Positions 34,801-46,480 of a DNA stretch of 64,000 nt are shown piece after piece. The notes beneath the pieces were generated by a model. The model made no database searches, was not told the origin of the DNA, and was given only the letters and a program-made list of their open reading frames with translations. The number at the start of each line of letters is the position of its first letter. Position 1 is the first letter of the stretch. Source of the stretch: Cladopsammia gracilis (taxonomy: Eukaryota > Cnidaria > Anthozoa > Scleractinia > Dendrophylliidae); assembly GCA_022457155.1 (NCBI GenBank), contig JAJGOT010000168.1, forward strand, positions 62,001 through 126,000. Reading direction: 5' to 3'. Made by a program: the position numbers and the translations under genes.

Positions 34801-35656
34801 CTTTAGTTCAAATCATTGGCAAAGTAAATGCACTCACAAATTGAATTTTGTTTAACTCTTTAAAAGAACCGTTAACGCATATTTAGTGTTCAAGCCAAAC
34901 GCATTGCAAAGACACATTTCGCTTTTTAAAACCAAACAATGCTTAAAACTGAAGCGGACGTGGTCGTTAAAAATAAAAACAAGATCAAACGACCTTCACT
35001 TCAGAGACAATTTAGCAGAATTAAATCATAGTGTAAAGAGACCTTGGAAAATTGATTGAAGATGGCGTGTAAAATAAACATCAACGTCACAATCTTTGAA
35101 AACAGAACTGTTTGTAATCTTTGGTTTTGTTTACTCAATAAAATAATTTTGATTCCATGAAATATTGTGTCGTGTCTTTGTTGTGAAAACCTGATTGGAA
35201 TCAATGTCCTTTGTTGTGAGTTCAACCTTCAGGGAGATGGGGTAAATAAAATCATAGCGCAGGGAAAAAAACCTGTTAGTCCAGTCAATAAAACCAGTTC
35301 AGATATATACATGTTCAACCTGATTTAAACTGGTTTGACAGTTACTCCTCATTGGTTTACACCCTCCCCATTGTTCTTTTGGCTATATATTCACACCATC
35401 ACCCGGATGGTTGGGTGGAATCGTAGTACTATCATACCACACACTTCTCTCTTACAAAGCTCATTTTAGTAAACCTCCTTCTCATTACGCTGACGTAATT
35501 AAATTCAGTTTTCCCTCCCCTGTACGCACATGACCTGCATCTCATTACCTCAAAACCGGTTTGTCCAGTTTCCTTGTTCAAACAGGTCCTACCTCATTAA
35601 CTCAGGGCTGCTGCATATATGAATAAAATTGGTCTAGTCATCCGTCACATACTACT
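31851..35656 (-). repeat. Right terminal inverted repeat
   Basis: Reverse complement of the left arm. It starts with a second copy of the last codons of the central gene (31851-31910, plus strand) and contains a roughly 40-bp extra segment near 32100-32140 that the left arm lacks. It ends TACTACT at 35656. Confidence 0.93.
34611..34682 (+). tRNA. tRNA-His (GTG)-like gene, right arm
   Basis: Identical to the left-arm copy: GTG anticodon in TTGTGGC, intact acceptor, anticodon and T stems, A73-like last base, T5 pol III terminator at 34691-34695. Same two weak points: T10-C25 mismatch and a weak A box. Together the arms give two divergent copies per element. Confidence 0.72.
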
Positions 35657-36401
35657 CATGTGGATGATCTCACTTTTGTTTGCGGATTGAATTAACTCTT
35701 GTGAAACTAAAAAGTAATCTAAGCGGCATTGGATTTTCAACGATTTAGTTCTCCAGGTGAAGCTTTGTTTGTCAGGGTTCAGGTTTCGCCAAATATCAGC
35801 TAAGTTATATGAATCACATAGCGTGTTGATTTCTTTGATTACAGCTGATTTTGTAGAGATGGGGTTTCCGCCTTTTTTGTCATTTGAGGTGAGAGCGCAA
35901 TTAAAGTCTCCACCGATTACGATTGTATCTTGCGCGAATTCTTCCAGTTGTTTGTTTAGTTTTTGAAAAAAAGTAACTTGTTGGGTAATGTCATTAGGTG
36001 CGTAAATGTTAACGAGGACAATAGTTTTTTCATCGAGTGACAGTTTTAAAATAATGAATCTTCCTAGTTTATCCGAAATAACTTTTACGACTTTGAAATC
36101 CACAGAGGGATTAATTAGTGTTATTACACCTTTACTATGGTTTGTTCCATGACTAAAAAAGGCTTTGCCACCCCACTCGTTTTCCCAAGAGGCGGCAATA
36201 TCATTAGAGCAGTACGATTCTTGCAGAAAAGTGACGTGGTGATTTTGTTTATGTAACCAACGAAAAATGGTTCGGCGTTTGATTGATTTGTTGAGACCTC
36301 TAACATTTAGCGACAGGCATTTTAGATCGAAAGCATTGGCAGTTATCAGATTGTTAGTTTTGTTTTTGACGTTAGTAAACACAAGCTTCGCGGAGTAAAA
36401 A
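35657..36401 (-). CDS. LINE ORF2, upstream part: AP endonuclease domain
   Basis: The frame opens after a TAG at 36402-36404 and runs into the palindromic element. Counting from the GTG at 36382, endonuclease residues visible are N26 (SLNVRGL), E55 (FLQESYC), D159 and N161 (GGDFNC) and D222 (CRLDYFL). The final SDH motif is on the far side of the insertion. No ATG is visible before the conserved region, so translation probably begins at a non-ATG codon or by reinitiation after ORF1. The insertion falls between H241-M and PNSDH without loss of bases. Confidence 0.87.
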
Positions 36402-36720
36402 CTAATAAAAATAAATTTCTTTCAGCGCTAACAGAGAAACGGTAATTGATAAGACTTGTCTCAGATGGGCTTAAATGTAAACATAATCGAAATGTAACAA
36501 TAAAATAGGGAGAGATTAAACACACAAATGACCTAAATGATAAGACTGCATGATATCTACGTACGAAAATCAGACGCAAATACACAAATGAACATATATA
36601 CATAATCCTCGACTAATTAGTGGGATTTGGAATCCGAGGGATAGCCGGCAAACAAGCCCCGTTTGTCAATAGATGGACATTTGTGCTGATCGGCGAAATA
36701 ACACATACCTTAGTTAAACA

Positions 36721-37686
36721 TCATGTCTTGGGCGGACTAAATTCATCCGGAATAGAGTTAATGTCAAAAACTTGACTGTCAATAAACAAACTACGATTAA
36801 TTACTTTTGAATCATGTCCCTTCTGTTTGGCGATGAACATGGCTTTGATCAGGGATCTTCTTTCCTCCTGGATGGTACGGGCATAATCTTTGGTTATATA
36901 GGCATCTTTGTACTTGACGGATTTCTTTAGCCGGCTTTTGGCGGATAGCACCTTCTCCGTATGCTCCCTGCTTAGAAATCTTGCGATGATGGGTCGTGGA
37001 CGCGATGGAATAGAATCGTCAATGTCGTGATGAGTCGTCGCTTTGCCAACACGGTGTATGGCGTGGAAATGGATATTTTCAGTGTTGATCTTTAAATCAT
37101 TTTCGATGATGTCATAGACTATATTCCGACAATTTTCGTCCTTGTCCTCTGGTATGTTCATGAACTTTAAGTTCTCTCTTCTTGTGTAATTTTCGAGGGC
37201 AGTAAGTTTTTCTTGTGTGTCTCTAAGTGATGGCCGCAGTTGTTCGTTTTCAGCCCGAATTTTTGTCATCTCTGCTTGCAGTGCTTGGATATTTTTTGTT
37301 TGATTGTCCAACATTTCTTGATGGGAACGTTTAGAGTCTTTGTGCGCCTTTGTCTCTTGCTGAACATCTTCTATTGCTGCCCAGGCGTTTTCGAGAGACT
37401 TTTCAATTTCTTTAATGGACTCTTTGACGCCGTCGATTTGTTGTTTGAATTCGCATCTTAACTGGGCCATGTCAACGTGCATTTGTGAAAAGTTGTCGTC
37501 TATCCTTGTGTCCATAGAATTTAGTTTGTCCATTATAAGTCGTAAGGACATCTCTTCTTCTACGTTGTCCAGGTTATCTTCTTCAATGCTCATCTCTTTG
37601 CTTTTTATTCTGTTTCGTTTCGGTGATGGACTTGTGCTGTCACTTGTCGGCGAGCATATCGGCGAGCGAGTTAGTCTTTTCGACAT
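36721..37686 (-). CDS. LINE ORF1 nucleic-acid-binding protein
   Basis: L1-type ORF1p, an RNA chaperone that trimerises and coats the element RNA. I chose the ATG at 37686 (MSKRLTRSP); the frame is open up to 37734, but those residues are not typical. A Ser/Pro- and Lys-rich N-terminus is followed by a long coiled coil (about residues 45-165, rich in Glu, Gln, Lys), then an RRM-like core with RRENLKFMNIPE, and a C-terminal domain with RPRPIIARFLSREHTEKVL and YKDAYITKDYARTIQEERR. Length (about 320 aa) is normal. It ends 319 bp before the ORF2 frame opens. No damage seen. Confidence 0.87.
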   Translation of the reverse strand: MSKRLTRSPICSPTSDSTSPSPKRNRIKSKEMSIEEDNLDNVEEEMSLRLIMDKLNSMDTRIDDNFSQMHVDMAQLRCEFKQQIDGVKESIKEIEKSLENAWAAIEDVQQETKAHKDSKRSHQEMLDNQTKNIQALQAEMTKIRAENEQLRPSLRDTQEKLTALENYTRRENLKFMNIPEDKDENCRNIVYDIIENDLKINTENIHFHAIHRVGKATTHHDIDDSIPSRPRPIIARFLSREHTEKVLSAKSRLKKSVKYKDAYITKDYARTIQEERRSLIKAMFIAKQKGHDSKVINRSLFIDSQVFDINSIPDEFSPPKT

Positions 37687-37882
37687 CAAGTAGAAGTTTG
37701 TTGTTTGTTGATCACTAAGACTTATTACCAGCACTTCGGGAGTTATATTTTGGGCTTGCTTGGGCTTCCCCGGCGTGAAGGCTACAGAGCTCGAAAAACG
37801 TGGCCGACGGCCATCTTGGCTTTCACACCTTTCCCCACCTTGTAATTTTGTACTATCTGCTAAATTTGAAGTCTAAAGCGGT

Positions 37883-38578
37883 AATGGTATGGGTATGGTA
37901 TGGGTATGGGTATGGTATGGGTATGGTATGGGTATGGGTATGGTATGGGTATGGTATGGGTATGGGTATAGTATGGGTATGGTATGGGTATGGTATGGGT
38001 ATGGTATGGGTATGGTATGGGTATGGTATGGGTATGGGTATGGTATGGGTATGGTATGGTATGGGTATGGTATGGGTATGGGTATGGTATGGTATGGGTA
38101 TGGTATGGGTATGGTATGGTATGGGTATGGTATGGGTATGGGTATGGTATGGGTATGGGTATGGGTATGGTATGGGTATGGGTATGGTATGGGTATGGGT
38201 ATGGTATGGGTATGGGTATGGTATGGGTATGGGTATGGGTATGGTATGGTATGGGTATGGTATGGGTATAGTATGGGTATGGTATGGGTATGGGTATGGT
38301 ATGGGTATGAGTATGGGTATGGGTATGGTATGGGTATGGGTATGGTATGGGTATGGGTATGGGTATGGTATGGGTATGGGTATGGTATGGGTATGGGTAT
38401 GGTATGGGTATGGGTATGGGTATGGTATGGGTATGGTATGGGTATGGTATGGGTATGGTATGGTATGGGTATGGTATGGGTATGGGTATGGTATGGGTAT
38501 GGGTATGGGTATGGTATGGGTATGGGTATGGTATGGTTATGGTATGGTATGGTATGGGTATGGTATGGGTATGGGTAT

Positions 38579-38610
<32 letters not shown>

Positions 38611-38870
38611 ATGGGTATGGGTATGGTATGGTTATGGTATGGGTATGGTATGGGTATGGGTATGGTATGGGTATGGGTATGGTATGGGTATGGTATGGGT
38701 ATGGGTATGGTATGGGTATGGGTATGGTATGGGTATGGTATGGTATGGGTATGGTATGGGTATGGTATGGGTATGGGTATGGGTATGGTATGGGTATGGT
38801 ATGGGTATGGGTATGGTATGGGTATGGTATGGGTATGGTATGGGTATGGGTATGGTATGGGTATGGGTAT

Positions 38871-38902
<32 letters not shown>

Positions 38903-39089
38903 ATGGGTATGGGTATGGTATGGGTATGGTATGGGTATGGTATGGGTATGGGTATGGTATGGGTATGGTATGGGTATGGGTATGGTATGGGTATGGGTAT
39001 GGTATGGGTATGGTATGGGTATGGTATGGGTATGGTATGGTATGGGTATGGGTATGGGTATGGTATGGGTATGGGTATGGTATGGGTAT

Positions 39090-39127
<38 letters not shown>

Positions 39128-39231
39128 ATGGGTATGGGTATGGTTTGGGTATGGTATGGGTATGGGTATGGGTATGGTATGGGTATGGTATTGGTATGGG
39201 TATGGTATGGGTATGGTATGGGTATGGGTAT

Positions 39232-39275
<44 letters not shown>

Positions 39276-39317
39276 ATGGGTATGGGTATGGTATGGGTAT
39301 GGGTATGGTATGGGTAT

Positions 39318-39355
<38 letters not shown>

Positions 39356-39392
39356 ATGGGTATGGGTATGGGTATGGTATGGGTATGGGTAT

Positions 39393-39424
<32 letters not shown>

Positions 39425-39593
39425 ATGGGTATGGGTATGGGTATGGTATGGTATGGTATGGTATGGGTATGGTATGGGTATGGTATGGGTATGGTATGGG
39501 TATGGTATGGGTATGGTATGGGTATGGGTATGGGTATGGTATGGGTATGGTATTGGTATGGGTATGGTATGGGTATGGTATGGGTATGGGTAT

Positions 39594-39643
<50 letters not shown>

Positions 39644-39842
39644 ATGGTATGGGTATGGTATGGGTATGGGTATGGTATGGGTATGGGTATGGTATGGGTA
39701 TGGTATGGGTATGGTATGGGTATGGTATGGGTATGGGTATGGTATGGGTATGGTATGGGTATGGTATGGGTATGGTATGGGTATTGTATGGGTATGGGTA
39801 TGGGTATGGTATGGGTATGGGTATGGGTATTGGGTATGGTAT
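37883..39842. repeat. TATGG/TATGGG microsatellite array, right part (1.96 kb)
   Basis: Same two words and same strand as 22417-23490, with rare variants (TATGAG, TATTGG, TATAG, TTTGGG, GGTTAT). Together with the left part it forms an array of about 3 kb split by the LINE. Confidence 0.97.
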
Positions 39843-41901
39843 TAACATCGCCGGGCAATTTGAAGCCCTTACCTGAGCCCTTCTAAAATGTGTTACGCAA
39901 GCCGCAGCAGTTCCTGGGTCCCGGGTTAGCTGCGATCATGAATCTTTTAAAATCTTGTTCTTAGGCCATTGAACTAGTTTAAAAACTAGTAGTAATCATA
40001 GATTAAAATGCGTCTCCTTATCCCGTGGCACCTCGTTTTGACCTAGTACCTGAGTTTCATAAATTAATTCAGCCACGACAGGGCGTAAAAACGGCTGATT
40101 GGCTGAGAGATATGACGTAAAACGCATCATGAAAGCATTAATGCGGTTGCGCGAAGCTTTCTCGGAGAAAAATTCTTCAAAATGGCGGACGGCTTCGATG
40201 CTCGTATAAGCACGGAAAGTTTGACTTCGGGGATAATCTAAGATGTCTTAGATCGTTTCATTATAAGAAATATTGACTGACTGTTGGCTGTCACTCACTG
40301 GAGAAATATCATTTGAATTATGTTCTTCTGCAGTAACCTACAACAGATTTAATGCAGCTGAACAGTCGAGCACTCCATTTATATTTACTTGCTTTATTTA
40401 CTCTGTCTTTGTTTGCTCCCTCGATCTCAAAACTGGACACATTTGGATCCACTCCTTTAATGGCGCTAAGGATTCATTTCATTTCATTGTTTCATTTTAT
40501 TTTTATTCTCCTGTTCGAGACGAAACAGAAGAGAACAGCGAAATGTCAGGCTTGTCAAATTCTCTAGCTGGCTTCCTCGATATTTTAAAATCGTTTGGCT
40601 CAGGTCATCCGATCTTCGAACTAATACATATAAAATCAAGTTCTGCAATCCTGTCATCATCTTCTGCCACATAGCTTTATTTATTTATGTTTTGTGAACA
40701 AAACAGCACATGCACAGTAATCATATGGCTGCAGGTCAGTAATATATTTAAAATATTTTTAAATCTTTGCATTTTAGCAGCATACAAATAAGCTTATTAA
40801 TATTAAGTTTTAATTTTCTGATAACATTTGCTGAGGCCAAATTGAATTTGATTTTTAAAGACCAAGTGAAGGACATTTAATAATGAACTGTGGAGCTACG
40901 TGTTGTAGCAGCAGCATTTAATAGCTTTTCACCTGTGGTCCTAAAAAAGGGACTGTGAGATACAAAATGTTTCACTGTGCTCATCATATTGCATATACAG
41001 CTGTAGCACAGTCATACTTGTAATATGTATGGCCGCAAATGAAAAAATGCCGATTACAGTTTGTGTTGACTTGGAATTGTATTTGTAGCAAGCTAAGATG
41101 TGATCAGCTGTAATTCCATGTGCTCATTGTCCATGATATTACAATCTTTGTTACCAAAATTATTGTTCTAAGCCTCTGTTTTATTGTTTATTTTTAGCCA
41201 AAAGGTGTTTTCCTTTTTAAATATTTTTCCTAAACCAACATCACAATAAACAAGTCACCATGAGTAATGTACTGTTGAAAGTCAAGAAACAAATGTTCCT
41301 TAATAATTATTACAGAAGATTTTTCAACCAAAATATATTTTTTCCTCTTTTCTTTTCAACCATAATGGCAGTTTTTAGCATTCATTAGGACAAGACATAA
41401 AGTAAGATGTGTATTGCAAACTTAGCAGTTTAATAATTGTCAAACCAGTTCAACTGTTTCTCAGATTGTGGCAATGGGTTTGAGACAATAATTATTGGAA
41501 TAAAATTAAACTGGTTTGAGAATTTTTAAAACCAGAAAAAAATTAATTACAACATAGACATGACATATCAACCGTTTCGGTATATTTTACCTTCTAAAGC
41601 CTACAAGCCAAAGCAGGTTAAAGGTTTTTGGCAAATATGCAGAAAACAATACCTAAGTTATGACATACAGTTCATTTAATGGTGAAGAAATTCCAATATA
41701 TAAGGAATATAAAGTCACTTACATTCAAGGCAAGGGAATTAAATATTTTAATTTATGGATCAAACTGGTCAAATCCTTCCCTAAACTGGTTGATGTAAAT
41801 AATTCTGCACTTGCACTACAGCAATCCAGCTGGTGTTTTGAGATCTGCTCACGGCCTTGAGACAATAGTTAAATTCTTAGTGAAATCAAACAGCAAAGCC
41901 A
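39843..41901. other. Intergenic, no confident gene
   Basis: Short ORFs (133 codons at 40273, 66 at 41660) resemble nothing known. AAAATGGCGGAC at 40180 is a YY1-like motif over an ATG of the kind found at metazoan transcript starts, but no convincing exon follows. Confidence 0.5.
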
Positions 41902-41987
41902 GAGTTTGATGAGCTGCATTTTTGTTATAATTTAACAATAACAATTATTATTGTAAACTATAACAAAAATGCAGGCTAGTCAAACTC
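41902..41987. repeat. 86-bp hairpin element
   Basis: GAGTTTGATGAGCTGCATTT and the right arm AAATGCAGGCTAGTCAAACTC pair around an AT-rich centre containing TTGTTATA/TATAACAA. MITE-like. Confidence 0.6.
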
Positions 41988-44900
41988 ACTGAAGTAGAGG
42001 TGAATAGTGATACATATTTTTCAAGCCACAGTGTAGATGGGTGAGATAAATATCTGTGGCTCTTCGCCGACACTGAGGTGTACAAAACCGACTACTGATC
42101 GTGAAGTGAATCATGGGATGTCACCACTTGATAACCTAGCATAACTTGTGTATTCACAGACACTGAAGTCCTATTGATAATCTCTTACAAGCCATTATTC
42201 ACTGTTCATAAGCGTGATCAAAACTCTCAACCATGCTATTGTCTATCGTTGTGCGCTGTTTGATTGGGCTTCAAGGCTCAATTTTGAAAAATTTTTGTAT
42301 CATTTTTGGTCGTATGGGACCCGTAAATTTCTATGGTCTGCTATTTTGAACATGGAGAGGGCCCTGGAGATGAGGTCAATGTAGTTTAATAAACAATTTC
42401 ATTGCATATGTCAATCATGATGTTTATGTTTAATAGTGTATATGTCTACTACAATATTTCCATCTTCAAAAGTATTTAAGTCAAACCCATCCTTATGGAC
42501 ATCTCCATAATATGGACACCTTTCTATTGTGGACAGTTCTCTTGGTCCCGAAGGTACCAAAATTCATACAACCCCTTCTCTGTTATACAAACACCTCTAT
42601 AATGTAGACACTTTCCATATCATTGAGGTTCGACTGTTTATGTTTGTATAATGTACGGTTTCACATGTGAAGGTCTCTGGTCAAAAAGCCTATAAAGGGG
42701 ACAAACCAACAAATCAATGTGAGATCACAAGAGGCCCACATTGTCTGACTTCATACAATTCCACTTTGGCACAATAATGTCATCTCTGACACTATACATA
42801 AATAAGAAACAATGTATGGTATACAGGAGCAGTCTTCTCCAGAAGGGTATCTGGGTGTCCTGTGGTCATGGAAGTCCACTTTTTAAAATACACAACATTT
42901 TTGGATTTAAAAAGTAAATAAAATTTAAATTGCCCTCAGTGTAATCCTGGATCTAGAGGAAAACTGAGGGAAAACACTTTTCTGTTGATTAGAGTAGATT
43001 CAAAGAATGTTGGCATTTGCACAACCTTTTTGTGCCTGCCATGGGTCATTGACCAATTTTTTTTTTTTTTTTACAAAATGTTAATGCCCTTTGGGGGGGG
43101 GGGCACTGCTGGAATCGACTAATCCATCAATGTACCTCTGGGGAGTGGTGTGTGCAGTTTCTGTTGGGTCACCCCCAACCATTTGCCGCTCCATTGCCAT
43201 GTTATTACTGATATAATGTAATGGTCAAATTCAACCTTTAACACCCCCCCCCCCCTCCCCCTGCCCCTCCCCCCTGGGCAACACAGGGAAATTTGATCAA
43301 TCTTTATGCCTGGGTAGGCAGTAATTTGACATTAGCATACATTACATGTATGTTTAGAGTTGAGTTTGCATTTGAAAATGCTCGCCTTCCACCATTAGGT
43401 CTGGTTAACAAATCTATGTTTTAATGGCAGTCTGGTGATTTGAGGCAAAGCATGCCCTTCTTAAAATCAGACCATATAGTAATTGGTGAATTGGCAGTAC
43501 TTGTCTTCCTTTTGTCACCATTATAGAAGCTTTTTGCATTGGAAGGAACAGTAGTTGCATGAGTGATGAGTAGTGGGAAAAATTGTTTACTGTGTTGATG
43601 TTGTTTAGAGCTATAACACTGATCACCGAAACAATGAACCTTCACGGCATGAAACAACAAAGTGGGATCACTCTGACTATTGATTTGCATGGTTTCGTGG
43701 AACTAGATAGTCCAATATTAAAGAGCAGCTTACAAGAAACCAATGCTACATGTAGGTCACAAGTATCATACTCGAGTTGGTTGAGAAGGTATTCTTGAAT
43801 TATAGTCAATCTCTACTATTCATAATTATATTAACGTATAGGAATGCACATAGTAATTTGTTGTTGTTGTTAGTTTGTACAAAACGACTGAAAATTAAAG
43901 TCAGTTCAAATTTACTAAACGTAGATAAGCTTAATCAACACTACAGTTTCGTGAGTTAAAAAGATTTTAATGAGTTACAGAGCTTGTGAACATGGACTCT
44001 AGATATCCAACCGTAAAAATACGAAGAACGAATTCCCTTGACTGAGTGTGTAAACACGTACAATCGAGTTGCTTGCAAAATCACAAAGGGAAATAATGGA
44101 TTATGGCGATAAAAGTACTTACATGTCTGCAAGCTTCGCAGTGAAGAAGCCTTCGTTCGCCTTTATAGAAAATTAAAAGGAAGTCCACCTTTCAAGAGCT
44201 CTTAAAAAAAGTCATCGAAACGAAAAAAAAGTCATTTTTGATATGTTTCGTAGAAATAAATAAGGTACAAAAATTTGTACTTCCAAACCTTAGAGAACTT
44301 GACACGACCTTAGTTAACGGTAAAATTGTACTCGAAGCAAATTCAAGGAAGGTGAACGCTTCCTTTGAAAAGCATAGCGTTCTTCGCCTGATAAATCTAA
44401 GAACATTGTTCCGATTTTCTGGCTCATAATCAAATCTCCAGCATGAATGTTTATAAAATTCTGCAGAAGTTGTTTTGAGCTCCTTGAGCGAGCACGACGC
44501 TGCGTGGGGCCGTTACAATGACGTGTTGAATTCTGATTCGTCGTCCGCCATTTTGAAAATGGAATCGCGGGAACCAGGCCTGCGTTCTACTGCGCATGTT
44601 CAGCCGTTTTTACGCCCTGTCTTCAGCCACTGTTTAAAAGGGCTATGTCGCGAGATATGTCACGCAGGCAAAAACGTCGGGCCGACATCAAACAAATTCA
44701 CGCTATCGCCGTGGGAACGGGCAAAATCCTGCCGTGCTGTGTACTCCGAAAGGTCTCAGATTTTTCCGACATATAAATAGTATATTTGTCTTGATTTCAT
44801 TTCGGTTATTTCTCCGATTCTGAAATCATAATCCTCAGTACATGTACTAATACCGGAACCGGAAATGAGAAATTTCTGAGAAAGCCTGAAAAAGTGCTCC

Positions 44901-46194
44901 CGTGATAAACTTCTTGGACACCACGCTAATGGAGCATGAAATCGACGATTAAGTCACGCAATGTTCAACGTGAATTTCGCAGGATTTTTCGGATAAAATT
45001 ACAACTACCAGTTGCGAGTAAGACACAAGACTGTTGTATATAATTCCTTTATTAACTAGAAAAATTTTAGTCACAAAACTGCGAAATCTGCGTTCGCCTG
45101 GCACGGCCGGTCAGTGAATTATTGCTACAAGACGTACAGCGAATTGCACCGTACCGTAGAACATCGTGAAGAACGACGTCGGTATCTAGGTGAAAGCTTC
45201 CCAAATCAGGCAGAGAACCACAGCAAAATCAAGATAGAACATTTAAAACATACCAGAACGGTAGCGAAGAAATTCTGATGACTTCTTGCTTGATTCCAAA
45301 GAGACCCAACAACTTACTTGGTCCGGAGAGGAACCTTCGTCTAATTTTTCCACTGCGTACTTTTAGTAGGCATTGAAATATTGAGCCGTACGATTCCAAA
45401 ATCGGGAAAATATCCGAAACTAAATCAAGACAAATAGATTATTCACATGTGACATTTCGGAACCCCAGCTTCCCAGGATAATGCCTGATTTCCACGCGCT
45501 GGGACAATGCTGGATACTATTATATTGTGACGTTTCAAGATGGCGCAGATTTGGTACCGACACTTTTCTCGATTCGTTCCGCCCAGCCGACAAGATTAGG
45601 AAGCGTCTCCTTCGTCGACGCAATAAAACACAAACAGCGGTGATAATCATGGCAAACCAACGCATTTTTATAAAAACTTGACGTTTCGTATGCTAAGCAA
45701 CATACATGTTGTAGTTCAATTTTATCCTTGGTTCAATTTTGATTTTCCTTTGTTTTTATATTCATTATCATATATTAGCATAGAAAAGAACAATGGAAAA
45801 TCGAAATTGAACCAAGGATAAAATTAAACTAGGGTATCTAAAAGATAGTAATGCTGCGGCTCATTTTGTTGATGTTGACATTAGCTAGGCAGTAATCCAT
45901 CTGCTTGAGTTAGACTCTAAAAATAGTCACAAATTGTGCGGTGTTTTTAAAACTAAGACCACCCTCCCACCCCCAGGCAGATAAATTCCCATATGTCGAA
46001 GTAGGAAGGTAAATTATAATGACTATAATTATCGTAGTAGGTCCAATTTATCAAATGATATTCAGTGTGAACATTTGATTTGTTTAGCTAGTGTTATTTT
46101 CACCGACATCGAGTTCATATATAGGTGAATTCGATATATCGTCCTTTTTTTTTGGATGGGGGGGGGGGGTATTATTATTGGAAAACATAACCAT
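41988..46194. other. Intergenic, no recognisable gene
   Basis: Contains homopolymer tracts (T17 near 43060, G10 near 43095, C12 near 43246) and scattered short ORFs. None has domain features or splice-supported structure. AAGATGGCGCAG at 45539 is another YY1-like motif without a clear exon. Confidence 0.5.
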
Positions 46195-46199
46195 GCTGC

Positions 46200-46480
46200 A
46201 TTCACTCTACACATAGCCTATACTCATGCGCATGAGACTGTAAGACGCGTTGATTGAAGCAACCAATTTTTCTGTACTCGCTTTGAATATTAATTTATTG
46301 ATTCCTGATCAAACCCACACTAGTGTAATACTTCCCAAACGTTAACCGTGAATTATTTCTATTATATTGGGTTATTCCAGAAAGAATCCACTCCCCCCCA
46401 CCCCCCCCCCTACCGACAGATGGCAAGATTGTTTGACCCTTCTCCTGCCCGGTTTCCAATAAATTTGCAGCGCGAAGCAC
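46200..46480 (+). mobile_element. Truncated copy of the CAAGAGGCT element
   Basis: From AGCCTATACTCATGCGCATG to the C-rich tract and CCAATAAATTTGCAG it matches about 48770-49165 in the same orientation, including TTGATTCCTGATCAAACCCA. It lacks the terminal CAAGAGGCT. Confidence 0.65.

Larger units (their letters stand above)
26684..35656. mobile_element. 8,973-bp palindromic DNA transposon with about 3.8-kb inverted repeats
   Basis: The left arm 26684-30521 and right arm 31851-35656 are inverted copies. Positions pair with a constant sum of 62,340 across the outer 2.6 kb, with few mismatches; small indels appear further in. Termini are AGTAGTATGTGACGGATGAC and its complement, flanked by the 6-bp duplication CATGTG. 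The central 1.33 kb carries most of one gene; the end of that gene lies in the palindrome and is therefore present twice. Each arm holds a tRNA-His-like gene, a pair of about 225-bp direct repeats and a CTCAGAGTAA minisatellite. There is no transposase, integrase, polymerase or capsid gene, so it is non-autonomous. The 6-bp duplication, long TIRs and AG...CT ends are as I recall for Polinton/Maverick elements; this assignment is inference. Confidence 0.9.
23491..37882 (-). mobile_element. L1/Tx1-like LINE, near full length, split by an inserted palindromic element
   Basis: The 3' tail lies on the left as T18 (23491-23508, poly-A on the minus strand, with AATAAA running into it). Then follow ORF2, a 337-bp inter-ORF spacer, ORF1 and about 150 bp of 5' UTR ending in GATGGCCGTCGGCCACG. 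Without the 8,973-bp insertion and one CATGTG copy the LINE is about 5.4 kb. It interrupts a TATGG/TATGGG array. Both ORFs look intact apart from the insertion, so it was probably mobile recently. Confidence 0.88.

Noticed and set aside
26684..35656. Alternative reading of the palindrome as an assembly artefact
   Set aside because: The arms differ by small indels, the centre is single copy, and a clean 6-bp target duplication flanks it, which an artefact would not create. Long reads could still test it.
23491..39842. Two independent TATGG arrays rather than one split by the LINE
   Set aside because: Possible, but same strand, same words and exact abutment to both LINE ends make a single split array simpler.
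40273..40674. 133-codon ORF
   Set aside because: AT-rich, no recognisable domain, a second overlapping frame equally open; treated as chance.
42480..42640. Possible Tc1/pogo remnant with TATGGACA and GTTCGACTG words
   Set aside because: No paired termini or TA duplication could be shown.
43390..43800. Overlapping minus-strand ORFs of 70 and 89 codons
   Set aside because: Suggest a decayed coding fragment, but I could not match any family or find splice sites.
40070..44625. Inverted pair GGCGTAAAAACGGCTGA / TCAGCCGTTTTTACGCC as TIRs of a 4.5-kb transposon
   Set aside because: Similarity stops after about 20 bp, no target duplication and no transposase between them; probably two copies of a common short repeat.
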